DNA of 64,000 nt from Dongia_A sp035695765 (GCA_035695765.1 DASRRI010000038.1:21910-85909); one strand, 5' to 3'. Shown: positions 8,334-16,887, numbered from the stretch's first letter. Translations and numbers: made by a program. Notes: a model not told the origin generated them from the letters alone.

Positions 8334-11300
8334 TTACTTCCGCGGCACTGTCGCCGGATCGATGCGGGACATCGGGACGGCGGCTTCCATCACGATCTTG
8401 ACGCCGACAGCGAGCGGGATCGCCCGCTGCGCCGCGACAATGAGCGTGCGCGCCGCCACCGCCATGTTCATCGGCCACAGGGTCGGCTCGGTCTTGGCCA
8501 GCTGCAGGCGCGCCTTGGCCCACAGGCGGTTGACAGCATCGCGCGGCAGCACATTCGACGTGCGCCCGTCGGGCAGGCGCGGAAGGCCGAAGTCGGTCGT
8601 GCCCACGCTGGCGGCGCAATGAGCGAGCAGCTCGGTCACCTCCGGATGTTCGCCGGTGGTGGTCCGGGTATTGCCGGTGATGATCTTCCAGATCGAGAGA
8701 TAGCGCGGATCGAGTGAGCCGATCAGCTTGTCGGTCTCGGTGCAGAAATAGAACTTCTCGCCCGATTCGGTCTGACGCATCTCGAAGATGTCGGTGGCGC
8801 TCATGGCGCCCGCCACCACCACGCCTTCCCAGATCGCGCGCTGCGCCGCATAGCCGGCGAGCGCGCCGATGATGGTCAACACAGTCACGTGGTTCATCTC
8901 AGGGTCGCCGCTCAACTCCGCTTTCAGCCATTCGATAATCTTGCCCGCGACCTTGCCGGCCGCTTGCGTCGGTGGCGCGGATGAGGTCTCGAACAGGCTC
9001 GCGACGCCCTGCGGCGACGCGGCGGCGAACGCGTTGGTGTCCCGCGCTGCGGCGGTGGCTGGCGCTCCGGCCGGCTTGGGGTCGGAGCGTGCGGGCTCTG
9101 CGCTGGCAGGCTTGGGCGGGTTCAGCCCCTTGCGCATGATGCTGGCGATGCGGTCGGTCGCGTCATTGCCGGATTGCGCCCGCGCTTCCGGCGCGCTGCG
9201 CTTGGTCGATTCGGTCTGCACCTTGCGGAAGATCGCCGCGATCCGGTCCTTGGTATCGACCGGAGCGGCAGGCGCCGGCTGCGGCTCCTTGCGTGCGACC
9301 ACCTCGGCGAACTTGGCCTTCAGCTGGCCCTCGACGGTCGCTCCACTCTCGCTCGGCGCCGCCTGCGGCTGAGCGGCGGTGGAACCGATGTCCGCGAAGA
9401 TGGAGGGTTCTGCCGCCACATCGTCAAGCAATAGCTCGGCTTCGGCGCCGGCAGCCGGCGGCGCGCTGGCCGCGACTGCCGGAACCTCCGGCTGCGTGAC
9501 CGGAGCGGCCGGCGCTGCGCGCGTGACGGCACCAGCCGCGGATGGCGCTTCATCGGCCGTCGACTTGACGATCCCCGACAGGAACCCGGCCGCGCGGCGG
9601 AACAGCGGCTTGCCCTTGGCCTCCGGCTGGGCCGCAGCGCGTTTCTCGGCTTCCAGCTTGGCCGCTTCAGCCTTGGCTGCTTCCAGGTTGGCGGCTTCAA
9701 CCCTGGCGGCCTCCAGGCGCGCAGCTTCGAGCTGCTCTGCTTCAAGCCGCCCTGACTCGGCCTTCGCGGCTGCAACTTTGGCCGCTTCAGCCTTGGCTGC
9801 TTCGACTTTAGCTGCTTCGAGCCTGGCCGCTTCAACCTTGGCGGCCTCAATCTTGGCGGCTTCAGCCCTGGCAGCCTCGAGGCGCGCCGTTTCAAGCTTC
9901 TCCGCCTCGAGCCGCGCCGCTTCGGCTTTCGCGGCTTCGAGTCGATCGGCCTCGCGCTGGGCGGCTTCGCGGTTGGCGGCTTCCAGTTTGTCTGCTTCGA
10001 GGCGCGCGGCCTCGTTCTGCTTGGCAGCCTCTTTCCGCGCGGCCTCGAGCCTCTGGGCTTCGCGCTTGGCCGCTTCGCGGCTCTGTGTTTCGAGCCGGCG
10101 CGTTTCCAGCATGGCGGCTTCGAGCTTTGCGGCTTCGCGCTTGGCCTCTTCCCGCCTTGTCGCCTCGAATTTCTCGGCATCCGCCTTGACGGCCGCCAGC
10201 TTGGCCGCTTCCGCCTTGGCCGCTTCCATGCGCGCCGCTTCGTGCTTGGCGGCCTCACGGTTGGCGGCCTCCAGCTTCTCCACCTCGACACGCGCCGCCG
10301 CACTCTTCGCGGCTTCGGCTTTCGCCGCTTCGAGCTTCGCCGCTTCCAACTTAGCGGCCTCGATGCGCGCGGCCTCGATGCGCACCGCTTCCTTCCGCGC
10401 CGATTCCAGCTTCTCGGTTTCGATCCGCGCCGCTTCGCGCGCGGCGGCTTCGAGCTTCTCGGCCTCGATCCGCGCCGCTTCGCGCTTGGCGGCTTCGGAC
10501 TTGGCCGCTTCCAGCTTGGCGGCCTCGAGCTTCGCGGCTTCCAGGCGCACGGCCTCGATCCGCGCACCCTCGCGCTTCACCGCATCCAGCTTTTCCGCTT
10601 CCAGCCGCGCATGCTCGCGCGCTTCGGCTTCCAGCTTCTCGACTTCCAGCCGGGCGGCCTCGCGCTTGGCGGCCTCGGCCTTCGCGGCTTCCAGTTTCGC
10701 CGCTTCCAGCTTGGCGGCTTCGATGCGGGCCGCCTCGATCCGCGCTGCTTCCTTGCGCGCCGCTTCCAGCTTTTCGGTTTCGCGCCTGGCAGCTTCGCGC
10801 GCGGCTGCCTCGAGCTTCTCCACCTCCAGCCGTGCGGCTTCGAGGCGCGCGGCCTCGCGCCGCGCCGCTTCCAGTTTCTCGGTTTCGATCTGCGCCGATT
10901 CCCTGGCCGCCGCCGCCAGCTTCTCGGCTTCCATGCGCGCGGCCTCGATCCGGGCGGCCTCGCGCTTGGCGGCTTCGAGCTTTTCGGTTTCGATGCGCGC
11001 CGCCTCGTGCGCCGCGGCCTCCAGCCGTTCCGCTTCCTTGCGTGCCGCTTCGCGCTCGGTCGCCAGCGCCCGGGCGGCCTCGAGCCTCTGTTCCTCGATC
11101 TTGGCGGTCTCGCGGCGCGCCGCCTCCACCCGGTCGGCCTCGCGCTTGGCAGCCTCGAGGATCGCGGTTTCGCGGCGTAACGCCTGGCGGGCAGCGACTT
11201 CCAGTTTTTCCGCTTCGATGCGCGTCGCTTCGCGTTTGGCCGCCATCACGCGCGCGGCTCCCAATCGTTCGAGCTCGCGCTGCTCCGCTTCGCGGTTGGC

Positions 11301-12044
11301 CGCTTCCAGCTTTTCGGCTTCGAGCCGCAGTGCCGCGCGCCGCGCGGCTTCCGCCTTGGCGGCCTCGAGCCGCTCCGCCTCCAGCCTCGCCGCCTCGCGG
11401 TTCGCCGCCTCCAGCCGCTCCGCTTCGATCCGCGCCGCTTCGCGCCGGGCCGACTCGGCCCGCGCCGCTTCCAGCTTCGCCATGTCGGCATCAGCGTGCG
11501 GCTGGCGGCGCGACAGCGGCGTGACGTTGTCGGCCTCCAGCAGCGCCTCCGACTGCTGCGCGGCCTCGACCGCGGCCGCCTCCGCTTCGGCCTTGGCCTT
11601 GGCTTTGGCCTTTTCCTCATCGCTGTCGCCGGCGAAATAGAAGCGCTTCTCGCGCTTGAAGGTCAGCTTGGATTCATCCGGCGGCACTTCGAGCGCCGCC
11701 TGTTTCGGCTTGCTGGGCGCGCTGGTCTCGCCCGCCTTCTTGTAGACGCGGACCAGCTTCACCTCTTCGCCGGGCGCGATCGGCGCCGCCTTGCGCCAGT
11801 TGGTGGCGGGCGTGTCTTCTACCGGTTGGCTGGTGAAGTCGTCGTCGTTGGTGTTCTTGCGCGACTTGGTCTTGGCGGGGCTGGGCGCTTCGAACTCCGC
11901 GTCCTTGTTGACCGGAACGGCGCGCCGGCCAAAGGTCGGGCGTTCAGGCTCGCCCTGGGCGAGATCGACCGCTTCGGGCTCGCCGCCGTCGCTGCCATCG
12001 CCGGTTCCCTTGCCCCGGCGCGGACGCTTCAAACGATCGAACAT
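8334..12044 (-). CDS. Giant Ala/Glu pentapeptide-helix protein with C-terminal paralogue domain
   Basis: 1236 residues, unrecognised family. Layout: a short N-terminus MFDRLKRP with an FGRRAVPV motif about residue 40; a charged linker to about 185; roughly 610 residues of strict five-residue repeats (E-A-A-R/K-x, with ETEKL and EVEKL variants) to about 800; an Ala/Pro linker carrying two related segments (KDRIAAIFRK, TDRIASIMRK); and a C-terminal domain from about 1030 shared with the two upstream proteins. That domain shows GALAGYAAQ, FGLPRLPDG, LPRDAVNRLW and VMEAAVPMSRIDP. No signal peptide or membrane segment. The repeat should form a very long rigid single helix. Third gene of a three-gene operon; function unknown, a scaffold or spacer is inferred. 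Confidence 0.85.
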   Translation of the reverse strand: MFDRLKRPRRGKGTGDGSDGGEPEAVDLAQGEPERPTFGRRAVPVNKDAEFEAPSPAKTKSRKNTNDDDFTSQPVEDTPATNWRKAAPIAPGEEVKLVRVYKKAGETSAPSKPKQAALEVPPDESKLTFKREKRFYFAGDSDEEKAKAKAKAEAEAAAVEAAQQSEALLEADNVTPLSRRQPHADADMAKLEAARAESARREAARIEAERLEAANREAARLEAERLEAAKAEAARRAALRLEAEKLEAANREAEQRELERLGAARVMAAKREATRIEAEKLEVAARQALRRETAILEAAKREADRVEAARRETAKIEEQRLEAARALATEREAARKEAERLEAAAHEAARIETEKLEAAKREAARIEAARMEAEKLAAAARESAQIETEKLEAARREAARLEAARLEVEKLEAAAREAARRETEKLEAARKEAARIEAARIEAAKLEAAKLEAAKAEAAKREAARLEVEKLEAEAREHARLEAEKLDAVKREGARIEAVRLEAAKLEAAKLEAAKSEAAKREAARIEAEKLEAAAREAARIETEKLESARKEAVRIEAARIEAAKLEAAKLEAAKAEAAKSAAARVEVEKLEAANREAAKHEAARMEAAKAEAAKLAAVKADAEKFEATRREEAKREAAKLEAAMLETRRLETQSREAAKREAQRLEAARKEAAKQNEAARLEADKLEAANREAAQREADRLEAAKAEAARLEAEKLETARLEAARAEAAKIEAAKVEAARLEAAKVEAAKAEAAKVAAAKAESGRLEAEQLEAARLEAARVEAANLEAAKAEAAKLEAEKRAAAQPEAKGKPLFRRAAGFLSGIVKSTADEAPSAAGAVTRAAPAAPVTQPEVPAVAASAPPAAGAEAELLLDDVAAEPSIFADIGSTAAQPQAAPSESGATVEGQLKAKFAEVVARKEPQPAPAAPVDTKDRIAAIFRKVQTESTKRSAPEARAQSGNDATDRIASIMRKGLNPPKPASAEPARSDPKPAGAPATAAARDTNAFAAASPQGVASLFETSSAPPTQAAGKVAGKIIEWLKAELSGDPEMNHVTVLTIIGALAGYAAQRAIWEGVVVAGAMSATDIFEMRQTESGEKFYFCTETDKLIGSLDPRYLSIWKIITGNTRTTTGEHPEVTELLAHCAASVGTTDFGLPRLPDGRTSNVLPRDAVNRLWAKARLQLAKTEPTLWPMNMAVAARTLIVAAQRAIPLAVGVKIVMEAAVPMSRIDPATVPRK
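9640..11480. repeat. 15-bp coding repeats encoding E-A-A-R/K-x pentapeptides
   Basis: About 1.84 kb within the gene at 8334-12044, made of roughly 120 degenerate 15-bp units. On the plus strand they read as variations of GCGGCTTCGAGCTTC. At protein level each unit is Glu, small residue, small residue, Arg/Lys, variable, with frequent ETEKL, EVEKL and EAERL variants. The five-residue register holds throughout, unlike a coiled-coil heptad. The repeats can pair with each other and are prone to copy-number change. Confidence 0.85.
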
Positions 12045-12068
12045 ACCGAGGCCGGTCCTTCACGGGGA

Positions 12069-12989
12069 TTAGTTGTTGGGTACCGTCGTTGGATCCACTC
12101 GGGACATCGGCACCGCGGCTTCCATCACGATTTTTACGGCGAGGTCGGGCGCGATCGAACCTTTCATCTGCAGCATCAGCTTTTGCGCCGCATACGCCAT
12201 ATGCAGCGGCCAGGTGAGCGGTTCCGCCAGCGCCAGCAGCAGCCGTGCGCCGGGCCAGAATCGCTCCAGCGCCACCCGCGGCAGGATGCTGGGTAGGTGG
12301 TCATCCGGCAGGCGCGGCAGGCCGAAGCGCGATGTCCCGGCGCTTGCCTCGCAATAGCGGAACAGGTTGGCGATGTCGGGCAGATGTTCGCCGCCCGCAG
12401 CGAGTGCATTGCCCGCCACGATCTTCCAGATCGAATGATGCTTGGGTTCCATCGAGGCGAGGATGGTGTCGAGCGCATCGCCGAAGAAGAAGGTCTCGCC
12501 GGCCGAAGTCTCCACCACCTTGAAAGCCTGGGCGATGGCGAGCTTGCCCGGCTTCACCATGCCTTCCCACAAGGCCTGCTGCGCCGCGTAGCCGGCGAGC
12601 GCGCCGACCGCGGTCAGCATGGTTTCACAATGGACGCCGCGCTGATCCTTGAGCTCGCGCATCAGCCAGTCGGCGATGCGCGTCGGGATGTCGCCGAGGA
12701 CCGGACCGGCATCAATGGGGCGTTGCTCCGGCTTGGGGAATTGCGGCAGCGGGTTTCCGGCGGGCTTCGCGTCCGCCGGTGTGGAACCAGCTGTGACTTG
12801 GACTTCCGCGCCGGCGACTGGCGTCGCCGCGACTGGCGTCACTCTGCGGCCAAAACCGCCGGGTTGCGGCTGGAAGCGCGGCATGTCGCCGAAGAGCGGC
12901 GAGTCGCCGTTCTCTGGCACCCTCGCTTCGTCCCGTTTCCTCTCGGGTTCGGTCTGGTCGGAGCGCGGTCCCTTCAGACGATCAAGCAT
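12069..12989 (-). CDS. Paralogue-domain protein, second gene of the operon
   Basis: 306 residues, unrecognised family. It shares the N-terminus MLDRLKGPR and FGRRVTPV motif and a C-terminal domain (about 100-306) with its two neighbours. Conserved pieces are GALAGYAAQQALWEG, ETFFFGDALD, SIWKIVAGN, SRFGLPRLPDD, LPRVALERFW, WPLHMAYAAQKL and VMEAAVPMSRVDPTTVP. The middle is a short Pro/Ala-rich linker in place of the pentapeptide helix of the gene at 8334. No signal peptide, clear membrane segment or catalytic signature. It starts 4 bp after the stop of the gene at 12994, and 24 bp separate it from the giant gene, so all three are very likely one transcript. Confidence 0.8.
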   Translation of the reverse strand: MLDRLKGPRSDQTEPERKRDEARVPENGDSPLFGDMPRFQPQPGGFGRRVTPVAATPVAGAEVQVTAGSTPADAKPAGNPLPQFPKPEQRPIDAGPVLGDIPTRIADWLMRELKDQRGVHCETMLTAVGALAGYAAQQALWEGMVKPGKLAIAQAFKVVETSAGETFFFGDALDTILASMEPKHHSIWKIVAGNALAAGGEHLPDIANLFRYCEASAGTSRFGLPRLPDDHLPSILPRVALERFWPGARLLLALAEPLTWPLHMAYAAQKLMLQMKGSIAPDLAVKIVMEAAVPMSRVDPTTVPNN

Positions 12990-12993
12990 GGGG

Positions 12994-13953
12994 TCACTCT
13001 TTCGGGAGGGTCACTGGGTCGATCTTGGACATCGGCACCGCCGCTTCCATCACGAGCCGGACGGCGATGTCGGGCCTGACGGTATGTTTCAGATCCACGA
13101 TCAGCTTGTGGGCCGCCATCGCCAGGTGCAACGGCCAGCTCATCGGTTCGGTGCCGGCCAGCTTGCGGCGCGCCGCCGGCCAGAAGCGGCTGACAGCGTC
13201 GCGCGGCAGAACAATGGGCATATGGGCATCGGGCACGCGTGGAATGCCGAATTCCGCACCGCCAACGGTCGCGGCGCAATGCTTGATCACGTCGGTGACG
13301 TCGGGAAGATTGATTGCGCCAGCCTCGTAGCCCGCGTCCGAGACGATCTTCCAGATCGAGGCATGGCCGGTCTCTCTCACGCCGGGCTTGCCGCCATCCT
13401 TGGCGACGATGATCGTGTTGAGCAGCTCGCCGAAGAAATAGACTTCGCCCGAGCGCGTCTCGATCACCACGAAGGCTTGGTCGAGCGTGAGCTTGCCAGG
13501 CTTCACCACCGCCTCGCGGATCGCCTGCTGCGCGGCATAGCCGGCCAGCGCGCCGAGCGCGCACAGCACCGATTCCTGCTGAACCTCTTTGCGCACGCGC
13601 AGCTCGCTCATGAGCCAGGTCAGCAAAGACTCAGAGAGACCATCGATCGCGATGGCAATCGGAACGGTGTGCTTGCTGTCCGCTTTGTTCTGCGTGGTGG
13701 CGGGTTGCCAGCCGAAAGAGAGCTCAACTTCCGTGCTGCTGTCGCGCGCGCTGCGGTCATTGGCGACCACGCGCGGCGCCGTGCCGTCGGTGGTTTCGGG
13801 GATCGGCGTCTGGCGTCGGCCAAAGCCGCCAGACGACGGCACGGGAGATGGCTCCGCGTCGAATCCGGTGGAGCGCCGCAAGGATGCGCCGCTGCCCTTC
13901 TCCTGCTCTTCTGCCCGACCGCTCAGAGCCTTCATCCTCGATTGATCAAACAC
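12994..13953 (-). CDS. Paralogue-domain protein, first gene of the operon (GTG start)
   Basis: 319 residues with the same architecture as the gene at 12069: short N-terminus, FGRRQTPI motif, low-complexity linker and the shared C-terminal domain (GALAGYAAQQAI, SGEVYFFGELL, SIWKIV, FGIPRVPD, LPRDAVSRFW, VMEAAVPMSKIDP). The GTG at 13953 is chosen because it yields MFDQSRMK, aligning with MFDRLKRP and MLDRLKGP of the paralogues. The next ATG (13935) would lose that conserved start, and the upstream ATG at 13989 adds unrelated residues. The domain contains an insertion (KDGGKPGVRETG) absent from the other two. It is the promoter-proximal gene; the 175 bp upstream contain no match to a known operator that I can support. 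Confidence 0.78.
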   Translation of the reverse strand: MFDQSRMKALSGRAEEQEKGSGASLRRSTGFDAEPSPVPSSGGFGRRQTPIPETTDGTAPRVVANDRSARDSSTEVELSFGWQPATTQNKADSKHTVPIAIAIDGLSESLLTWLMSELRVRKEVQQESVLCALGALAGYAAQQAIREAVVKPGKLTLDQAFVVIETRSGEVYFFGELLNTIIVAKDGGKPGVRETGHASIWKIVSDAGYEAGAINLPDVTDVIKHCAATVGGAEFGIPRVPDAHMPIVLPRDAVSRFWPAARRKLAGTEPMSWPLHLAMAAHKLIVDLKHTVRPDIAVRLVMEAAVPMSKIDPVTLPKE

Positions 13954-14278
13954 GACGAAAATCCAATGAATCTCGCGCTTTAAGAGCATACCTCGAAGGT
14001 CATAGCTTGAAAAGCGCGATGCTCCCTTTGTAGCGCGAAATGGTGAATCGATAGTTTACGAAAGGTGAATGCAAGCGGCCCAGCGCGTGCTAGGCTTTTC
14101 GCGCATTGCATGTGATCGGGGGGTCAACATGGCATTTGCCAGCCTGCACGTGGCTCGGCCCACGAACCGTCTAATTTATCTCAATGGCGATTATGTCACT
14201 CCGGCGGGCAATTCCTCGCGCGACAGCTTCACGGTCCCGAGCGGCGGCGGCATCGCCGTTAAGTCATTAAGACCGGCC

Positions 14279-14294
14279 TGTGAGGCAGGTCACT
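14279..14294. promoter_or_regulatory. CRP-like operator (distal)
   Basis: TGTGA-N6-TCACT, one mismatch from the CRP consensus TGTGA-N6-TCACA. It is centred 80 bp upstream of a second, perfect site at 14359-14374 and about 130 bp before the DUF1127 start. A CRP/FNR-superfamily regulator is the likely ligand. Confidence 0.5.
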
Positions 14295-14358
14295 GCGCAT
14301 TGGCCATCGACATCCGATCTATGAGGGGCCGGCTGCTGCCCGCAGGCGGAGCGCCGCG

Positions 14359-14374
14359 TGTGACGCACGTCACA
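14359..14374. promoter_or_regulatory. CRP-like operator (proximal), perfect consensus
   Basis: TGTGACGCACGTCACA: a perfect TGTGA-N6-TCACA with 7-bp complementary arms, centred about 50 bp before the DUF1127 start. At this distance it would lie close to or just upstream of a promoter for that gene. It implies control by a CRP-family regulator; no CRP gene is in the window. Confidence 0.6.
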
Positions 14375-14418
14375 ACAGAACCGCGGCGGACATCCATCTT
14401 TTTCGATCGGAGTCCATG

Positions 14419-14652
14419 ATGAAGATGCGTTTTGCATATGAGAGTGCTGCGGCCTATTCGGCGCCGCGTTCTTCACTTATCACGCAACTCGGCGCGCTGC
14501 TCGACGGGGCGATGGCCATGCCGCGCATCTGGTCGCGCCGCCGGTGCGAGCGGCGTGCGCTGCGGCAGCTTGACGACCGTATGCTGCGCGACATCGGTCT
14601 CGATCGGTTCCAGGCGCAGAAGGTAGCCGCACGCCCATTCTGGCGGGTGTAA
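14419..14652 (+). CDS. DUF1127 (YjiS-like) small protein
   Basis: 77 residues. The C-terminal RALRQLDDRMLRDIGLDR is the DUF1127 signature; the family comprises small, basic, Arg-rich proteins that are often stress- or nutrient-induced in alphaproteobacteria, some linked to RNA metabolism and phosphate/carbon balance. ATG 14419 is preferred over 14416 because GGAG at 14409-14412 is then six bases away. Two CRP-like palindromes lie upstream, giving a sequence-based reason to expect regulation by a global regulator. The N-terminal half (SAPRSSLITQLGALLDG) is less conserved. Confidence 0.85.
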   Translation: MKMRFAYESAAAYSAPRSSLITQLGALLDGAMAMPRIWSRRRCERRALRQLDDRMLRDIGLDRFQAQKVAARPFWRV

Positions 14653-14727
14653 GCACCGCCTATCGGCGCGACATCCGTGCGCGCTACACTGACCCCAGAG
14701 AGCATTACGATCGATTGGAGAAAGCCC

Positions 14728-15180
14728 ATGCCAGAACCACGGAAAGCGCGCGCCATCGGGTTCAATCATGTCGCCCTGGTGGTCGGCGATATCGACGAAG
14801 CACTCGCGTTCTATGGACGCCTGTTCGAGTTCACGCTGCGTGAGCGCGAGCAGGATGCCGCCTTCATCGATCTCGGCGACCAGTTCCTCGCCTTGCAAAA
14901 GGGCGAGGCCAAGACCGCGAACGACGGCCACCATTTCGGCCTGGTGGTCGACGACAAGGAGGCCGCCCGCCAGGCGCTAATCGCCGCGGGCATCACACCG
15001 TTGCCGGGCCCCTTCCTCGATTTCCTCGATCCCTGGGGCAACCGGATAGAGATCATCGGCTATTCGAATATCCAGTTCACCAAGGCGCCGCACGTCCTGC
15101 GCGGCATGGGCCTGGCACATCTAAAGAAGAACGCGAGCGCGTTGAAGGAGCTCGCCGAAAAGGGCATGGCGCCGGATTGA
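14728..15180 (+). CDS. VOC-family (glyoxalase-fold) protein
   Basis: 150 residues with one vicinal-oxygen-chelate module. It begins with FNHVALVVGDIDEALAFYG and has HHFGLVVDD in the second half and FLDPWGNRIEIIGY at the metal-ligand Glu position. His, Gln/His and Glu positions typical of VOC metal sites are present, so a metal-dependent lyase, isomerase or dioxygenase role is possible; no specific reaction can be assigned. ATG 14728 follows a GGAG site and matches the family start. Stand-alone gene with a convergent neighbour. Confidence 0.8.
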   Translation: MPEPRKARAIGFNHVALVVGDIDEALAFYGRLFEFTLREREQDAAFIDLGDQFLALQKGEAKTANDGHHFGLVVDDKEAARQALIAAGITPLPGPFLDFLDPWGNRIEIIGYSNIQFTKAPHVLRGMGLAHLKKNASALKELAEKGMAPD

Positions 15181-15215
15181 CCGCTGGTCACGCGCTGTGT
15201 GTAACGGTGCGGAGA

Positions 15216-16199
15216 TCAGGAGGATGCGTGAGGCGTGATGATGCCTTGCGCAGTTTCGAGCGCAGTCCGTTGCGTGGAACGGTGCCGATAGCGCTCGGCG
15301 GCGGCGGCGCTCGCGGCAAGGAGCGTGCCGGCGATCAGATCGACAAAGTAATGCCCGCCCATCAGCGGTGTCGAAGCGACCAGTGCCACCGCATACAGGA
15401 TGGCCACCCAGGACAGGGCGCGCAGGCCGCGGCAGACATAAGCCACCAGGATCGCCGAGGCGGTGTGGAACGATGGGAATTCGACCAGGCCCGGCATCTC
15501 GCGCAGATCGAGCTGATAAGGCGCAGTGGAACGCAGCGCTTCCAGCGGCTGGATGTAGTAGGTGCCGGCACCGGTTCCGAATGCGGCGGCCAATTCGGGT
15601 GAGGCATAGCGGATCATGACGCCGATGCAGGGAAAGAATGCGCCGATGATCGTGGACGCCGCGGCGCAGACGAAGAACAGCCTGACATATTCCGCAGCGC
15701 GCGCAGCGCCCTTGAGATAGAACAGCGCGGCGAACAACACGATCGTCAGCTGGGTCAGGCTGAGATAGCTGAGCCGCAGCGTCTGGGCCAGCCACGGATG
15801 CGCGGCGATCGCCGTCGCGTAGGCGAGCCAATCGAAGCCGACCGCGCGATCCCATGAATCGAGCAGATCGTCGGCCAGCGGGACCCGCGTGCTCATGAGC
15901 AGATAGTCGAGGATCTTGAGGCCCACGAAGGCGAGCATGATGAAGGACGCGCCGACCGAGGCGTCGCGCACCCAGGCGGCGAGGGAACCTTTCCGCAGGC
16001 CAATCACCAGGGCGAGGCCCGCCATGACCGCGACCACCACCACCGGCATCACGACGATGGACAGCCGCTCGCTCGCCGCCAGCCAGACCGTGTCGATCGC
16101 GAACACCAGGCCGATTGCGCACCACAGCCAATTGCCGGGAAACAGCACGCGATCACCGAACAGGCGCATTTGCGCGGGAACAGCTTGCAGGGGTCGCAT
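15216..16199 (-). CDS. PAP2-superfamily integral membrane phosphatase/transferase
   Basis: 327 residues with about seven hydrophobic segments. The C-terminal half carries EFPSFHTA and, about 45 residues later, STPLMGGHYFVDLIAG. These are the SxxH and H-x3-D parts of the PAP2_3 subgroup (inositol-phosphorylceramide-synthase and AUR1-like). The family transfers or removes phosphate from lipid head groups at the membrane, with His residues forming the phospho-enzyme site. Lipid substrate unknown. It is transcribed away from the VOC gene with no close operon partner. Confidence 0.75.
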   Translation of the reverse strand: MRPLQAVPAQMRLFGDRVLFPGNWLWCAIGLVFAIDTVWLAASERLSIVVMPVVVVAVMAGLALVIGLRKGSLAAWVRDASVGASFIMLAFVGLKILDYLLMSTRVPLADDLLDSWDRAVGFDWLAYATAIAAHPWLAQTLRLSYLSLTQLTIVLFAALFYLKGAARAAEYVRLFFVCAAASTIIGAFFPCIGVMIRYASPELAAAFGTGAGTYYIQPLEALRSTAPYQLDLREMPGLVEFPSFHTASAILVAYVCRGLRALSWVAILYAVALVASTPLMGGHYFVDLIAGTLLAASAAAAERYRHRSTQRTALETAQGIITPHASS

Positions 16200-16359
16200 C
16201 CTTAACTCGCTCTGCCGTAGGACTTAGGGCGAAGTCTTGTTGAAGCGGGACCGGTGGCTGTTCCGGAATAAATGGGTCAGTCCTAAGAACGGGTTAAGAA
16301 CGAATACTTGGACGGAATACGCGCCCGGAATCAGGCTGCACCAGACCAGGTGCGGGCCG

Positions 16360-16887
16360 TCACGCGACCGGGAGCGCCTCGATCGCGCGGACATAGGCCT
16401 CGTGCACTGCGCTCTCGAACCCGACGAAGCAGACGCGCTGCAGTGATGATCCGCGACGCAGGAAGGCGACCGTCTCGTCGAGCGCGATGTCGACGGCCGG
16501 CTCCAGCGGATAGCGATAGATGCCGCAGCTGATGGCGGGAAAGGCGATCGACCGCAGGGATTTGGACTCCGCCAAGGCCAGTGAGCTTGCATAGCAGTTG
16601 CGCAACAGGGCCGGCTCGTTGCTGCCGCCCCCGTTCCAGACCGGCCCTACGGTGTGAATGATGTATCGTGCTGGCAGGCGATAGCCGCCGGTGATCTTGG
16701 CCTCGCCGGTCTTGCACCCGCCGAGCAGCCGGCATTCCTGGACAAGCTCGGGCCCGGCCGCGCGGTGGATAGCGCCGTCGACTCCGCCGCCGCCGAGCAA
16801 CGATGAATTCGCCGCGTTCACGATCGCATCGACGGCGAGCTTGGTGATGTCGCCCTTGACCGCTTCGATTTTCGCTCGAATGGACAT
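16360..16887 (-). CDS. ymdB: Macro-domain O-acetyl-ADP-ribose deacetylase
   Basis: 175-residue stand-alone macro domain of the YmdB/MacroD type. Visible motifs are VDAIVNAANSSLLGGGGVDG (ADP-ribose-binding loop with the catalytic Asn/Asp region), AAGPELVQEC, ARYIIHTVGPVW, and the second loop FPAISCGIYRYP. The family removes acetyl from O-acetyl-ADP-ribose and ADP-ribose from acidic side chains. Full length, no fusions. It lies 29 bp downstream of a secreted hypothetical gene in the same direction, with no obvious ADP-ribosyltransferase partner nearby. Confidence 0.9.
   Translation of the reverse strand: MSIRAKIEAVKGDITKLAVDAIVNAANSSLLGGGGVDGAIHRAAGPELVQECRLLGGCKTGEAKITGGYRLPARYIIHTVGPVWNGGGSNEPALLRNCYASSLALAESKSLRSIAFPAISCGIYRYPLEPAVDIALDETVAFLRRGSSLQRVCFVGFESAVHEAYVRAIEALPVA

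Larger units (their letters stand above)
14129..14419 (+). pseudogene. Doubtful 96-codon reading frame, possible 5' gene remnant
   Basis: An open frame with a good ribosome-binding site (GGGGGG, 7 bp before ATG 14129). The first about 45 codons look coding (NRLIYLNGDYVTPAG, SRDSF), faintly like the start of secreted metalloprotease-type proteins. The rest is Arg/Pro-rich and overlies two CRP-like sites, so it is unlikely to be protein. Best read as the 5' remnant of a lost gene upstream of the DUF1127 gene, or as an expressed leader. The ATGA overlap with the next start could be coincidence. Confidence 0.3.

Noticed and set aside
9640..11480. CRISPR-like regularity
   Set aside because: The 15-bp units are coding repeats in one frame without spacers; no cas genes are in the window.
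9379..11640. 753-codon plus-strand Ser/Ala-rich frame
   Set aside because: Exact mirror of the pentapeptide repeat in the gene at 8334; low-complexity output only because the sense repeat is regular.
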